In this document: positions 1-10,078 of the stretch, one piece after another
How positions within the stretch are numbered: position 1 is the first letter of the stretch
Layout: every line of letters starts with the position of its first letter
Assembly: GCA_964017065.1 (NCBI GenBank)
Contig: OZ024786.1
Location: forward strand, 15,078,940 to 15,142,939
Length of the DNA: 64,000 nucleotides
Direction: 5' to 3'
From: Haliclona indistincta
Taxonomy: Eukaryota > Porifera > Demospongiae > Haplosclerida > Chalinidae
The notes under the pieces: model-generated
Told to the model about the DNA's origin: nothing
Database searches by the model: none
Seen by the model: only the letters and a program-made list of their open reading frames with translations
Position numbers and translations under genes: made by a program

Positions 1-1
1 T

Positions 2-314
2 TTCAACGGGCAAAGCAAGGAAAACCAATCTTGGTGCAGTCACTGTCACTCACTGGACCACGCCTCAGACGTGTGTCCCTTGAAGCCCCGCCCCCCGAAG
101 TCCCTGAAGCTCTCGGGTTATAAACCCGAGCCTCCGCACAGCAAATCAGCAGAGATCTGCCATAACTTCAACTCACAAAGGGGATGCAAGTTCGGCAAAA
201 AAATGCCGCCGGCGACACACTTGCGCTGGGTGTGGGGGGTGGCACTCTCAGACACACTGCCCATCGGCGTCGTCCACGGCTCCGGCTGCTGGCACGTCAC
301 GTCAGTCAAATTAG
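2..314 (+). pseudogene. gag-like nucleocapsid region with CCHC and CCCH zinc motifs, frameshifted
   Basis: Frame 2 opens with a retroviral-type zinc knuckle, C-x2-C-x4-H-x4-C (about 35-79), followed by a second Cys-rich motif starting C-H-N-F-N near 159. At a run of seven A (197-203) the frame must shift by +1 for the protein to continue as K-K-C-R-R-R-H-T-C-A, which completes the usual C-x-H zinc motif. That new frame stops at 312-314. Either the copy has a one-base homopolymer insertion or a +1 recoding site is used. The insertion is simpler. The protein would be the nucleic-acid-binding ORF1 product. The N-terminal part lies outside the window. Confidence 0.7.
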
Positions 315-500
315 GCCTCAGCAACCCCTCAGAGCTCTATACTACCCTCGCAGGAGTTCCCGCCTACCGCTGTTGACTTATGTAACCCCTCACTTCATTG
401 TAATAACCACCGGCATATCACACCAGTAATCAATGGTATCCCGAAGGGCTCAAGCCAAACTCGGGCACTGACCGTCACCACTATTATCACCCTACGTACC

Positions 501-2429
501 ATGCCACTGAGTGCGTGGGAACTGCATCAATTGTATACCTGTCTAATGATTCAACAACCATTTTCCCATATTGTACGCAAGAATAATCTTTATATTCTCT
601 ATACGCACAGTAATGCATATACATGTGGCGAAGTGGTACATTCCACAGTATCATGCTTTAATTTTTCCATCTCAGGGCGGCTAGTCCACCGTCCAGACTG
701 CCTGGGTTACCCCTACCCCTACCTTACCCGCCTACTCAGTCTGGATGCGTGCGTCCCCTCCACCCCCTGGGTACTCCCCTCGGAACTGGGTGTTATTGCA
801 ACCCCTCTCATCGCGCCAGCATGGACCCGCATGCTAAAGGGGCACCCGGATACCGTCTTTGCAAACTACATCCTCAGCGGTATCGAATCAGGGTTCAGGA
901 TCGGGTTCAAACACAGTAACCGCACCCTGAAGCCAGCTCGTAAGAACATGAAGTCTACAGACGAGCACCCGGAAGTAGTTGATGCGTACCTCCAGATCGA
1001 GGTATCACGCAACCGTGTCGTCCACCTCCCTCCCGCCTCCCTCCCTTGGTTCCAACCAAGTGCCTTCGGGGTCATCCACAAACCAGGTAAATGGAGGCTG
1101 ATAGTGGACCTATCTTCCCCAGAAGGTCACAGTGTTAACGACTCCATTGCTAGAGAACACTGTTCCATCGCGTATATATCTACCGATGACATTGCCAATA
1201 CCGTACTCCAACTGGGCCGTGGCTCCCTGCTAGCCAAAGCAGACGTGAAAGAGGCCTTCCGTACGGTCCCGGTAGCTCCACAAGACAGGCTGCTACTCGC
1301 TATGCAATGGAAAGGCGAACTGTTTGTAGACAAAGTTCTGCCTTTTGGCCTTCGCTCGGTCCCAATCATTTTCACGGCCGTAGCAGACGCTCTAGAGTGG
1401 ATTGTCCGCCACCAGGGCGTTCCTCATATATTCCACTACGTGGACGACTTCATAATAGTCGGCAAACCTGAGTCGCTGGACTGCGGCATGCACCTCTCCA
1501 CTCTGCTACAGACATGCGAGTCACTCGGCGTTCCAATTGCCCCGGAAAAATGTGAAGGTCCCTTATCTGTGCTTACAGTGCTGGGCATAGAAATTGACAC
1601 CGACCTTATGCAACTCCGCCTGCCCACGGACAAGCTCGCCAGGCTCTTCCAGTCTCTGTCAGAATGGAGACATCGCAAGTCGTGCACAAAGAGAGAACTC
1701 CTCTCGTTGCTCGGCACTCTTCATCATGCCGCAAGAGTCATAAGACCCGGCAGAGCGTTTGTACGCAGGATAATTGATTTATCCACCACTCGGCACCACA
1801 TGGAGGCTCGCATACGTCTAAACAGGGAGTTGCGATCGGACGTGGAGTGGTGGTTCCAATTGTCTTCATCTTGGAATGGCGTCTCCATTCTCGCCCCCAT
1901 CCGCGCCAACGCCCCCGACGGTTTCGTCACCTCTGACGCCTCTGGGGGTTGGGGCTGCGGAGCTTTCTGCGGCTCCGAATGGTTCCAGCTGCGGTGGGAT
2001 TCCCATGTGGCCCCCCTGCACATCACAATCAAGGAGCTACTGCCCATCGTAGTAGCAGTTGCCATCTGGGGTAACAGATGGTCAGGCCTTACCATTCAGG
2101 CCAACTGCGACAATATGGCGGTTGTTCACATAATCCGTTCTCACCACTCCAAGGATCCCACCGCCATGCATCTTTTGAGGTGTCTAGCCTTGCTAGAGTG
2201 CTCATTTCAGTTCACCCTAGTTAGCAAGCACGTACCAGGGAAACTAAATGATATAGCTGATGCCCTGTCCAGAAACAATCATCACTACTTCCTTCTCAAC
2301 TACCAACAGGCCAATCAGCTACCCACCCCTATCCCTCCACGTCTCTACTCAGCGCTCGTCCATCAACAACCGGACTGGACCTGCAAAGCCTGGGCGACTC
2401 AGTTCACCAATATTACATCCAGGGTTTAG
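501..2429 (+). CDS. Reverse transcriptase-RNase H polyprotein of a YR retroelement
   Basis: A 642-residue open frame. The RT fingers/palm begin around residue 190 (F-G-V-I-H-K-P, then R-L-I-V-D-L-S). The active-site box Y-V-D-D starts at residue 313, and L-P-F-G-L-R-S-V-P lies just upstream. An RNase H domain follows from about residue 475: D-A-S-G-G-W-G, E in I-K-E-L-L-P, D in C-D-N-M-A-V-V and D in I-A-D-A-L-S-R-N give the four acidic catalytic positions. No aspartic protease and no DDE integrase are present, as expected when integration uses a tyrosine recombinase. All visible catalytic residues are intact. The start at 501 is the first ATG in the frame, and the true N-terminus could be further upstream. 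Confidence 0.93.
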   Translation: MPLSAWELHQLYTCLMIQQPFSHIVRKNNLYILYTHSNAYTCGEVVHSTVSCFNFSISGRLVHRPDCLGYPYPYLTRLLSLDACVPSTPWVLPSELGVIATPLIAPAWTRMLKGHPDTVFANYILSGIESGFRIGFKHSNRTLKPARKNMKSTDEHPEVVDAYLQIEVSRNRVVHLPPASLPWFQPSAFGVIHKPGKWRLIVDLSSPEGHSVNDSIAREHCSIAYISTDDIANTVLQLGRGSLLAKADVKEAFRTVPVAPQDRLLLAMQWKGELFVDKVLPFGLRSVPIIFTAVADALEWIVRHQGVPHIFHYVDDFIIVGKPESLDCGMHLSTLLQTCESLGVPIAPEKCEGPLSVLTVLGIEIDTDLMQLRLPTDKLARLFQSLSEWRHRKSCTKRELLSLLGTLHHAARVIRPGRAFVRRIIDLSTTRHHMEARIRLNRELRSDVEWWFQLSSSWNGVSILAPIRANAPDGFVTSDASGGWGCGAFCGSEWFQLRWDSHVAPLHITIKELLPIVVAVAIWGNRWSGLTIQANCDNMAVVHIIRSHHSKDPTAMHLLRCLALLECSFQFTLVSKHVPGKLNDIADALSRNNHHYFLLNYQQANQLPTPIPPRLYSALVHQQPDWTCKAWATQFTNITSRV

Positions 2430-2446
2430 CCCCCTCCACTAACAGG

Positions 2447-3361
2447 GTGTACTCTTCAGCTAAGTCCCGGTTCATAAAATTTTGTGATAGTATAAATCAG
2501 CCATGTGTACCTGTCACTGAAAATAATTTATGCCTCTACATCGCATGCCTTGCAAATGACAAGGTTTCGGCGTCTTCAATCAAGCCGTATCTGTCGGCAA
2601 TACGCCATCTCCAAGTATCTATGGGCTACCCTGACCCCCACATTAGCGAGATGCCTCGTCTATCCCAAGTCTTACGCGGGATCAAAATATATCAAGCAAA
2701 GCAGGGGTCACAGTCTCGCCCACGCCTTCCCATCACCCCAAACATCCTCCTCCAGTTAAAGGACGTATGGGAAGCATCCTCAGAAAACCAGGACACGGTC
2801 ATGCTCTGGGCCGCCGCTACCACATGTTTCTTTGGTTTCCTGAGGGTCGGCGAAATGACCATCCCGTCCCAGCAGTCATACGACCCGTCTACTCACCTGG
2901 GGTTCAGCGACCTTGCTCTGGACAGCACCACATCTCCATCCACGATGGAGATTCGTCTAAAAGCGTCTAAAACAGACCCGTTCCGTAAAGGCGTGTCCAT
3001 CTTCATCGGTCGCACAGACAACGCCCTATGCCCAGTGGCCGCCATGCTCGCTTACGTTGCCATGAGAGGCGGCGACCAAGGCCCTCTCTTCCGGCAAAGT
3101 GACGGCCAACCACTGACTCGGACCTTTTTGGTTACGGCACTCCGTGCTGGCCTAGCCGCAAGCGGTATCGATCAGTCGAAGTATTGCGGCCACAGCTTCA
3201 GAATAGGGGCCGCAACTACAGCCGCACTGAATGGTATTCCCGACTCAACCATCAAGATTTTGGGACGCTGGGAAAGCTCGGCCTACCAGCTTTACGTGAG
3301 GACCCCGCGTCAAACTCTAGCAGGCATCTCAGCCACCCTCGCGCAACAGCCCTCCCGCTAA
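2447..3361 (+). CDS. Tyrosine recombinase of the retroelement
   Basis: A 304-residue protein of the XerD/phage-integrase fold, lying 17 bp after the RT stop. The catalytic set is visible: the first Arg in F-L-R-V-G-E, the H-x-x-R box as G-H-S-F-R-I-G (His at residue 249), G-R-W in place of the usual His/Trp position, and the Tyr nucleophile at residue 283 in L-Y-V-R. An N-terminal SAM-like core-binding domain occupies roughly residues 1-95. It would integrate the circular or double-stranded cDNA without target-site duplication. The frame is intact, so this element may be young even though its gag frame is broken. The start is the first ATG after the preceding stop. Confidence 0.92.
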   Translation: MYSSAKSRFIKFCDSINQPCVPVTENNLCLYIACLANDKVSASSIKPYLSAIRHLQVSMGYPDPHISEMPRLSQVLRGIKIYQAKQGSQSRPRLPITPNILLQLKDVWEASSENQDTVMLWAAATTCFFGFLRVGEMTIPSQQSYDPSTHLGFSDLALDSTTSPSTMEIRLKASKTDPFRKGVSIFIGRTDNALCPVAAMLAYVAMRGGDQGPLFRQSDGQPLTRTFLVTALRAGLAASGIDQSKYCGHSFRIGAATTAALNGIPDSTIKILGRWESSAYQLYVRTPRQTLAGISATLAQQPSR

Positions 3362-4337
3362 CTTGCAGATGTCTACCTCCCTATCTCTCAGCAAGTTACA
3401 ATACGATTTGCATACCCTGGCATCCTACTATATAATTTAATGATATAGCGAGTGAGCATATCCCTGCTAATTCCTGTTTTTCTTTTTATTCTCTGTTTAA
3501 TTTTTTTCTTTTTTTTTTGTGTGTGTGTCACAACAAATCTGTTTGTCAATCTTGTTTTAAGTTAGTATAATAAGAACCTCTAGCTTAAGAAAGTCTACTT
3601 GGAGGGTCAGCCTTCATCTTCCCTTGGGCCAGGCCGAAGGCGTTCGCCTTCGTCCTGCAGCTAACCCTCCAATCTTTGTAGCGAAGTAAGAGTAGTAGCT
3701 AGGGTCTAACTCCAGAGGTCCAATACTCTAGGCTTATATCAATGATGTACGTACTGTACGTGGGGTCCGCACGGCGACCCACAGATACGTGCATGCTTGT
3801 CATACAGGTATGGGGCCCGCATGCTTCCACACAGGCGGGCTCCTTGATAGCTTACATTCTGGAGTCCGGGCCCATGCAGCCTGCGGCACGCGCCTTCGCA
3901 TGCTTGCATGCACACCCTCCTCTGTTTTCCTCCAACAGTTGATAATAGACAGCCCCGTCTGCCTATGCCACACAGTCCGATTAGCTGTTAACCGTGCCTA
4001 AGCTTTTGGTCGGTCGAGGACGCTATTATTTGCTCCCCGACGCCGAACTAATGAAAGTTAAGGCAAAACACTCAGCCCACAGGTAGGCGCCTTGGGTGAG
4101 GGTTTTAATGCAGCGTTAAGAAATCTTAACTACCAGTAACTCAAAAGTTCTTTGCCTAACCTTGTCCTTCCAGTGGGTCCGATATCTCACCATGTTGCGT
4201 GACGCTCATGTCACGTGAGTTGAAGCCATATGAATCAGGGTGTTCAGTAAGGATAGAGGATCATTATGATGCATGCAACATGACAGTAGGATAGTTAGTT
4301 ACTGAGATATGAACCAAAATGTGCAAAAACTATTTTT
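3362..4337. other. 3' region of retroelement and junction to the NLR array
   Basis: No gene seen. It contains a long T-rich tract, a strong hairpin (separate entry) and GC-richer sequence up to about 4000, then AT-rich sequence leading to the NLR-1 stop codon. The small open frames at 3742-4001 have no recognisable motif and look like chance. The retroelement end must lie somewhere in this stretch. Confidence 0.5.
3601..3670. repeat. Nested hairpin in the retroelement tail
   Basis: An 11-bp outer inverted repeat (3601-3611 with 3660-3670, one mismatch) encloses an inner perfect 8-bp stem, 3635-3642 with 3645-3652, separated by TT and extended by three more pairs after one mismatch. Such structures near element ends can act as recombinase-recognition or termination signals. 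The function here is inferred only from position. Confidence 0.6.
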
Positions 4338-7011
4338 TTACTCTCTTCGCGTGGAACACTGTAGATCATGATCATTCTCTTCTTGTCCATCTTCTGGTAA
4401 AGCTTCTTGTATTGAATGCTTTTGTTCTTCATCACTTCCGAGTTCATCTTGTGCTGTTTGTATACTAGCTGATAGGGCTAGAGCAAGCTGTAGTTCAGAT
4501 TCTTCAACATCATCATCATGATGACTAGAGGACTGTATGTCTGCTGTCACTGGATCAAGGGCTTGAGAGGAATCTTGATCTGATAATATTGAACGAAGAG
4601 GCCTAGTCATTTTACTCACCTCTTCATGTTTCTCATTAAAGATTGTTCCATCAATAATAGCTTGCACCACTTTAAAGCCAGTCTGTAAAATCAGTCGGAT
4701 ACCAACATCTGTTAGTATAGGAACTTCATTATTATGCCACACCATCTTTAGTGAGCTAATCTGCTCCAGAGCACTAACCAGTTCCTTCAGTTCATGTGCA
4801 CTCAGATCAACATCTTTCCACTGTAACAACTCCAGACTAGTGCTTTGACACAAACAAGAACATAAATTACCAAACTCTGAACCAGACATGGGCCTACATC
4901 CTTTATCCATGGCTAATATGGTAAGAGTATTAATATTAGGTAAGACCAAAGATTCTATTAATGATCCACTTGCTCTACCATCTAGCCAGATAGTTTTGAG
5001 TGATGGGCAGTGTAGTGGTGGTATACATACTGCAGCTGGTAACTCATCACCTTCTTGATCACAAGTTTCTATCACAAGTGTCTTCAGTGAGCTCAGTTTG
5101 ACTACACTACATAGCAATGGTACATTCTCTGCTATACCAGCAGGATCAATACCAAGAAAAATGAACTCCAGGTATGGAAAGAGTGATGAAAATGACTTAA
5201 CAAGTTCTGCTGTAGCATATGGCTGTTTTATTCTGCCATGGTTACCTAACATTATTCCTATAACTGATGCATAACAGGATTTTGTTGGGTCACAAACTGT
5301 TGTAAATCTCATAAAATGTTCCACAAATCCTTCCAACAATAAATCATCAGTAAATATCAGATTCCATTGTGATTTGGGATCACTGTTAGCAACACACCAG
5401 GCAGTGACAAAGCATTCTAGTGGATTAGTAATTGACGGAGCAACATCAGTACTCTTGTTAGAAAAACATTTAGTAGTGAGATCACGAGACTGAGTTTCAA
5501 ACAGCATTTGAAAAAATATGGATTACATTCTCTTTTGTCAACCAGGACATTGATTAATGAAGCAACACCACTATCAAAAATTAGAAACAGTACCTCATCC
5601 GTATCATCATGGACGCCTAGAGGATCTGCTGCTTGAATAGACTCTTTCAACAGCTCAAGAGGAACTGAAGTGAGTTTAGTGAGACCAGACAGAAAGTAAA
5701 GAGCTGGCCAATGATAACCTGCTGCCATTCCATCTCTAACAAGTGTGTCAAGAGGAAATAGGCTCGTCTCACTAACCAGTCTAACCATATCCTCTGAACC
5801 CATTCTAGACCAGTGCAAGGCAGCCAAATATTCCTGTAGGGTCAGGTGTAAGAAGCAGTAAGACACTGAGCTGCCAATTACTATAAACTGTCTGTTCTCC
5901 AGACCCTCTGCTGCTAGCTGGGACAGCTTCCAAACCTGTTCCTGTACCTCTGAAGGCAAGTCTGGCAGTTGTCTGATTTTAGTTTTACACTTACTGTAGA
6001 CCGGGTGATCACTGATGTAGCGAATCAATGAGCTGAGTAGTAGGTCTGTGTAAAGCTGTGTCAGTGTAGTGGGAGCATAGGTTTTGCCTTTTTTTGCTGT
6101 CCACTTCTCAACAAACAGGGCAACAAGTATTTTATATTGAAGAGGGATATACATTATGGAGGACACAAACGGGTTTGAGGCTATGTAAGATATTAGGTCT
6201 GCATGTACCTTGGGCTGCTCTTGGCATGCCTTACGTACATAAGAATTTATATCTTCATCAGTGAAGCCAACTATTTCTACATGTTGATCAACACTTTCCA
6301 TAAACTCATAACAAAGGCTATCGCTGGCTAGTGGTCGACTGGTCACCATAATCGATGTTTTAGGCAGACAATCTCCTGTCAGCAACCGATTCAGTATGCT
6401 TCCTGTTGTTCTCTGATCCTCTGTTAGCTCATCGTATCCTTCCAGCACTAGAAACACACCTCTACCATCTACTGATGTTATATACTCCAAAACCTTTTGT
6501 TTGATGCTATCGTTGTCATGATAGAAAAGATCGGACAAGCTCTTTGCCTCTCGCACTCTCTTATTACGCAGCTGTAGCATTAAAACGATATCCTTATCTT
6601 GAAGCATCTTGCCCTCTGCCCATTGGCGACAAAGCTCCCAAGAGAACATTGTTTTTCCTATTCCCGGACTACCTTCTACCAAAATGTGTTGTGCTACTGA
6701 CCGATCCTCACTTCTACCTATGTCCTCCATCTCCATTGGTCTCCTCTTCTTCTTTATTGCAGCAACATCTCCATACAACTGCAACAAGAGACACTTGCTC
6801 TTCATTTCATCATCCTCTTCCTCCTCTTCTTGAATTTCATCGGTAACTAGGTTGAGGTGAATGAATTCTTTAGCTCTGACCTTAAACAGTTTTTCCTTTA
6901 AATTCGGTGATTTTTTGGTGTAGATGTACTTGAGGTAGTCAATGTATCTCTGGACTCCAGGAGTATGTGGAGTACCAGCAGGTGAAGTAATAGATGGGAG
7001 GTCAGGTAGAC
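4338..7011 (-). pseudogene. NLR-1 exon 5: NACHT-LRR with one UIM, frameshifted
   Basis: Entry is at the acceptor ctcag before 7011 (phase 1), giving G-L-P-D-L-P and a linker ending in an acidic E/D run. The NACHT ATPase follows: Walker A G-S-P-G-I-G-K-T, Walker B L-V-L-E-G-Y-D-E-L, sensor T-S-R-P, and the distal F-L-H-L-T-L-Q-E-Y-L-A-A motif. Compared with its sisters it lacks about 19 codons between E-N-R-Q-F-I and V-I-G-S-S, which is an in-frame deletion. At 5511-5516 a run of six A (seven bases in sisters) loses one base and shifts the frame. The remaining LRR part continues in another frame from about 5507 to 4338. It ends in a single UIM (E-L-Q-L-A-L-A-L-S-A-S) and a short unrelated tail. 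NLRs are cytosolic pattern receptors that oligomerise through NACHT. This copy would yield a receptor without LRRs unless the deletion is an assembly error. Confidence 0.88.
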
Positions 7012-7060
7012 CTGAGATGGTATAATGAAGTACCTGTGGCTACACCAGTTCCTTACTCAC

Positions 7061-7378
7061 CTAGTGCTGTTGTGATCCTTTGAACAATATTATGAGTCAA
7101 TGCAGATTGATCATTCACAGCCTCACACAACTCTCTTATCACTCGTGCTGCACTGGGCTCAGCCTTCATTGTTCTCTCCACTGCACTCAGTAACCTGATG
7201 GCTTTGTCATTATTGCTAACACCAGTAATTGTAGTGAGATCATCCTTAACATCTTCACTGATCAGTCCTTTAGAGTAGAGGACTGGTATCAGTGCAGTTG
7301 GACTAGTCTTTATTGCCTTCACTAATTGATCAAAGTGTTCACGGAACACTTCGTATACAGCAGTGTTGTCATCAGCAA
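7061..7378 (-). CDS. NLR-1 exon 4: CARD-like Death-fold exon
   Basis: 318 nt, phase 1 at both ends, flanked by gcag acceptor and gtgagt donor. It encodes about 106 residues beginning V-A-D-D-N-T and ending I-T-T-A-L-G. The pattern of a short helix followed by A-L-I-P-V-L-Y-S-K-G-L-I-S and four further amphipathic helices fits a CARD or related Death-fold domain. Sponge NLRs are known to carry CARD or Death domains at the N-terminus. The domain assignment is from pattern only. It would recruit a partner by homotypic interaction after NACHT activation. The intron to exon 3 is only 62 nt. Confidence 0.8.
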
Positions 7379-7440
7379 CTGCACCAGAGAAGAGAGAGAG
7401 TAGACTCAATGTAACCACTGATCACAGCTACACTCCTCAC

Positions 7441-7575
7441 CTGTCCGAGGGCCCGGATTTAGTTCAATGTCTCCAGACAGCATGAGCTGGGTCCTGCTAA
7501 CCACACCTTTAGAGTAGAGGGCTGGTATCAGTGTAGCTGGTCTCACTAGGTGATGAGTAGTGTTGCCACTAGCAA
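7441..7575 (-). CDS. NLR-1 exon 3: truncated CARD exon ending in a 2A ribosome-skipping motif
   Basis: 135 nt, phase 1 at both ends. The acceptor is cttcag before 7575 and the donor gtgagg after 7441. It begins V-A-S-G-N-T and contains A-T-L-I-P-A-L-Y-S-K-G-V-V-S, clearly homologous to A-L-I-P-V-L-Y-S-K-G-L-I-S of exon 4, then runs into L-S-G-D-I-E-L-N-P-G-P. D-x-E-x-N-P-G-P is the canonical 2A signature of picornaviruses and some retrotransposons. It makes the ribosome omit the Gly-Pro bond. The codons for N-P-G-P are at 7448-7459. Separation would release everything upstream and start the NLR with Pro. Confidence 0.87.
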
Positions 7576-7788
7576 CTGAAGAGACACTCATCACAGCATA
7601 TTGAACATGATTATCATCACTCACTTGTCTTCACGACAGCAGCTGAGCTCACTAAAGATGAAGTGACAGGTTGAACACTGCAGCAGTTGTGGCTTGTGTG
7701 ACCAGTGGACAATGTCTTGCTAACCAGACCTTAGTGGTAGAGCACATTGAGTAAATACACTATTATAGCCTGCATGATGGCTGCTTAC

Positions 7789-7914
7789 CTAGTGCTGTGG
7801 TAATCACTGGTATAGAGTAGAGGACTGGTATGATCAGAGTTGAACAAGTCATTGATCTATCATGGAACACCTCCAGCTCATATCCAGTAGTGCTGAGTAT
7901 ACTATCATCAATAA
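7789..7914 (-). CDS. NLR-1 exon 2: short CARD-derived exon
   Basis: 126 nt, phase 1 at both ends (acceptor ctgcag, donor gtaagc). It begins V-I-D-D-S, contains Y-E-L-E-V-F and L-I-I-P-V-L-Y-S, and ends V-I-T-T-A-L-G. These segments match the beginning, middle and exact last residues of exon 4 with the centre deleted, so this looks like an internally deleted copy of the CARD exon. Function unknown. It may act only as a spacer between the membrane segment and the 2A motif. Confidence 0.72.
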
Positions 7915-10078
7915 CTGCAGTAGATTATTTAGTGAGGCGGCAGAGCTTAAAAATACACAACAATTGTGCATTTTGTGATAAAAGCACCAAACTTGCTATA
8001 CATGTTTCTAAATGTGTTACAAAAAGATTTGGATATTGGGCCACACCATAATTTTAACCCTTGGTCTTAAAAATGTTAACTAATGGTTAATTGTGTCCGT
8101 CGTAAATTTAAACAATATTTTCAACAATCAAAATGCAAAACTTTACATTTATGGTAAAATTGGAATCACTAAATGCATTGACAATGTTTGTAATTGTGCA
8201 CTACAACCTCAAGACAAAATAAGAATAGAAAAGTGAATTATATTACTTAATGTCTCATGAATAATTCATTTAATTTGGTTATCATTAATTCTGGTATAGC
8301 TAATTCGTATAATATAAAGCAGTGATCTTCTTACCCTTGTTACTCAAAGTGTTTAGAAATTATGCTGCAGTAGAGACTGTCTGAAGTTTATAATAAATGG
8401 ACAATTTTGAGCTAAAGTAAGAGTAAGCCAGCAGATATAGTCATTAATTTTTAAGACATTATGTTTGAAGCCATGACAAGATACAGATACATCAAGCACT
8501 TTGTGCAATATAATTGTCAAATCCCCGGCTCTAATTAGTGGCAAGACGATACATTTATTTAGCAGCACTAGCAGTCCTTACTGTTAATTACATATTCAAA
8601 TTAATTTTGTTAAAGTTTTATGCCACTTAGCTCATAATTAACATCAATGTAGTTTCATTGTAACTGTATTATTATAGTAGCAGATACAGTGCATGGTGTA
8701 AAGCAGGTATAAAATGTTGCAAAATTGACTATTTGACAGTACCTTGAAACCTATAGCTGAGCTAACTGTCAATGGTCAACTCTCTAATACGGTCACATGC
8801 TAAAGTCCCAACTGCAATGACTCTTACACCTAGCTTGTAATACACCTGCTTAATCAGACCTAGTTTGCCTAAAATTAATCAGACCATACAACTTTACTGG
8901 TCCAAGGGTGACCAGATGAGTTACTGAACTAGTGCAGGTGGTTTTCATTATCAATTGATTTGCTTTCTGGGAAGCATTAGATTCCATGCTAACCCTCCAT
9001 AGCACACCAAGGCTATTTCAAAACCATTTAATAGTCAAATTATTGCTTGAGATTAATAATGAATTGTGGCCACAACATCAGTTGCAATTTTTACTATCCT
9101 ATTTGGTAGATTTAGAGTTGTTGCTAAAGATTTTGACAACACCCTTCTTGCATGGTCATTAAAATACATGTGCAAAGAGGTAGTCAAGCACGTCATCAAA
9201 CGCATTATCAGCAGGTTATAGGAAAAAGAATGGGTAGATTAATTACTTTCTTGAACATGCTTCTCAGTGATAAAAACAGAATGCAAACATGAACCAAAAG
9301 CTTCAAACTACTTCTATCATACGCAAAGCAGTGTAAAGTGATGTAATTACAACAAAGTTAATTGACTTTCATGCACACATTGCTAGCATGTATAAAGACA
9401 ACATGTTTTCAAAATTAACAATCTATGAATCTCATTATAGAATATTTTATTTTGGGGCATTTATTGCTATTATTAAGTTTCATGATTAGCTAGTATACCA
9501 TTTTTGTATTTATTTTTATCATTAGAATCAACTTTTTGTACTATCCAATGCAGTAAAATGTTTTTATTTGATTATGCGCATAATTATTATTGCAGATATT
9601 AATTAGTGAATTTTATACTTAAAGTGAAAATTCTGTGGTGGCCCAACATTTGTATTTCATTATAGTGCTATTATCTACTACTGTACCAAATTTGATGCTT
9701 TTATCACCAAATGCATGATTGTTCTCCTCTGCCGCCTCACTAATTAAAGCACTGTTATGATCAAATTATACAGTGCAACGTCAATTACCTAAACAGCTCT
9801 GGTCACCTAAAAATGAAATTCCTTGCAATTGGTTAATGAAAAACATTCAACAACAATGAGATTCATGTAATGTTTAATGTCCCTGTAAATATATTCACAG
9901 CCTTATTGTTTGCAAGCCAGAGTACGGATAAACAAGCATAGGAATAAACAGGATTCGGATAATTATAAGTTGTACAGTAATATACCAGTAAATTAACGCT
10001 GCGGTTATGTGTGCCTTTTAAGAAAAGTTGCTTTACAAAAACAGAATACTTCCGTACTGAAACTACAATGTGATCTAC
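7915..10078 (-). other. NLR-1 intron 1, enlarged by an insertion
   Basis: The same intron is 140 nt in NLR-2 and about 380 nt in NLR-3. Here it is 2.16 kb, nearly all explained by the inverted-repeat element at 7929-9743. The rest matches the sister introns. No coding sequence seen. Confidence 0.7.
7929..9743. mobile_element. 1.8-kb inverted-repeat element in NLR-1 intron 1
   Basis: The left end ttagtgaggcggcagag (7929-7945) is repeated inverted at 9727-9743, and similarity continues inward for about 60 bp (the gtgataaaagca motif on both sides). The flanks join cleanly to the sister-copy intron sequence, with a possible TTA duplication. The interior is AT-rich with no transposase seen, so it is a non-autonomous DNA element of uncertain family. 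Confidence 0.75.

Larger units (their letters stand above)
1..4000 (+). mobile_element. Tyrosine-recombinase retroelement, Ngaro/DIRS-like, 5' truncated by the window
   Basis: Three consecutive plus-strand coding blocks occur in the order gag-like zinc knuckles, reverse transcriptase-RNase H, tyrosine recombinase. That combination is specific to YR retrotransposons. The order with the recombinase last, and no methyltransferase domain, fits Ngaro better than DIRS, which is inference from known family layouts. Base composition is clearly more GC-rich than the NLR array that follows, consistent with an inserted element. The right end is not defined: after the recombinase stop there is a T-rich tract (3476-3522) and a hairpin (3601-3670), and I could not identify the split direct repeats that would mark Ngaro termini. 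The 4000 boundary is therefore approximate. Confidence 0.85.

Noticed and set aside
7441..7575. 2A motif as sign of an integrated picorna-like virus or a 2A-bearing LINE.
   Set aside because: No capsid, polymerase or LINE sequence is adjacent, and the residues upstream of the motif are homologous to the host CARD exon.
7406..7624. Start of the 2A exon at the upstream S-D-D-N-H-V-Q segment.
   Set aside because: That segment has no ATG in frame at its start, contains several AG just upstream without a pyrimidine tract, and is replaced in NLR-6 exactly up to the proposed acceptor. It resembles the CARD exon start, so an alternative acceptor there cannot be fully excluded.
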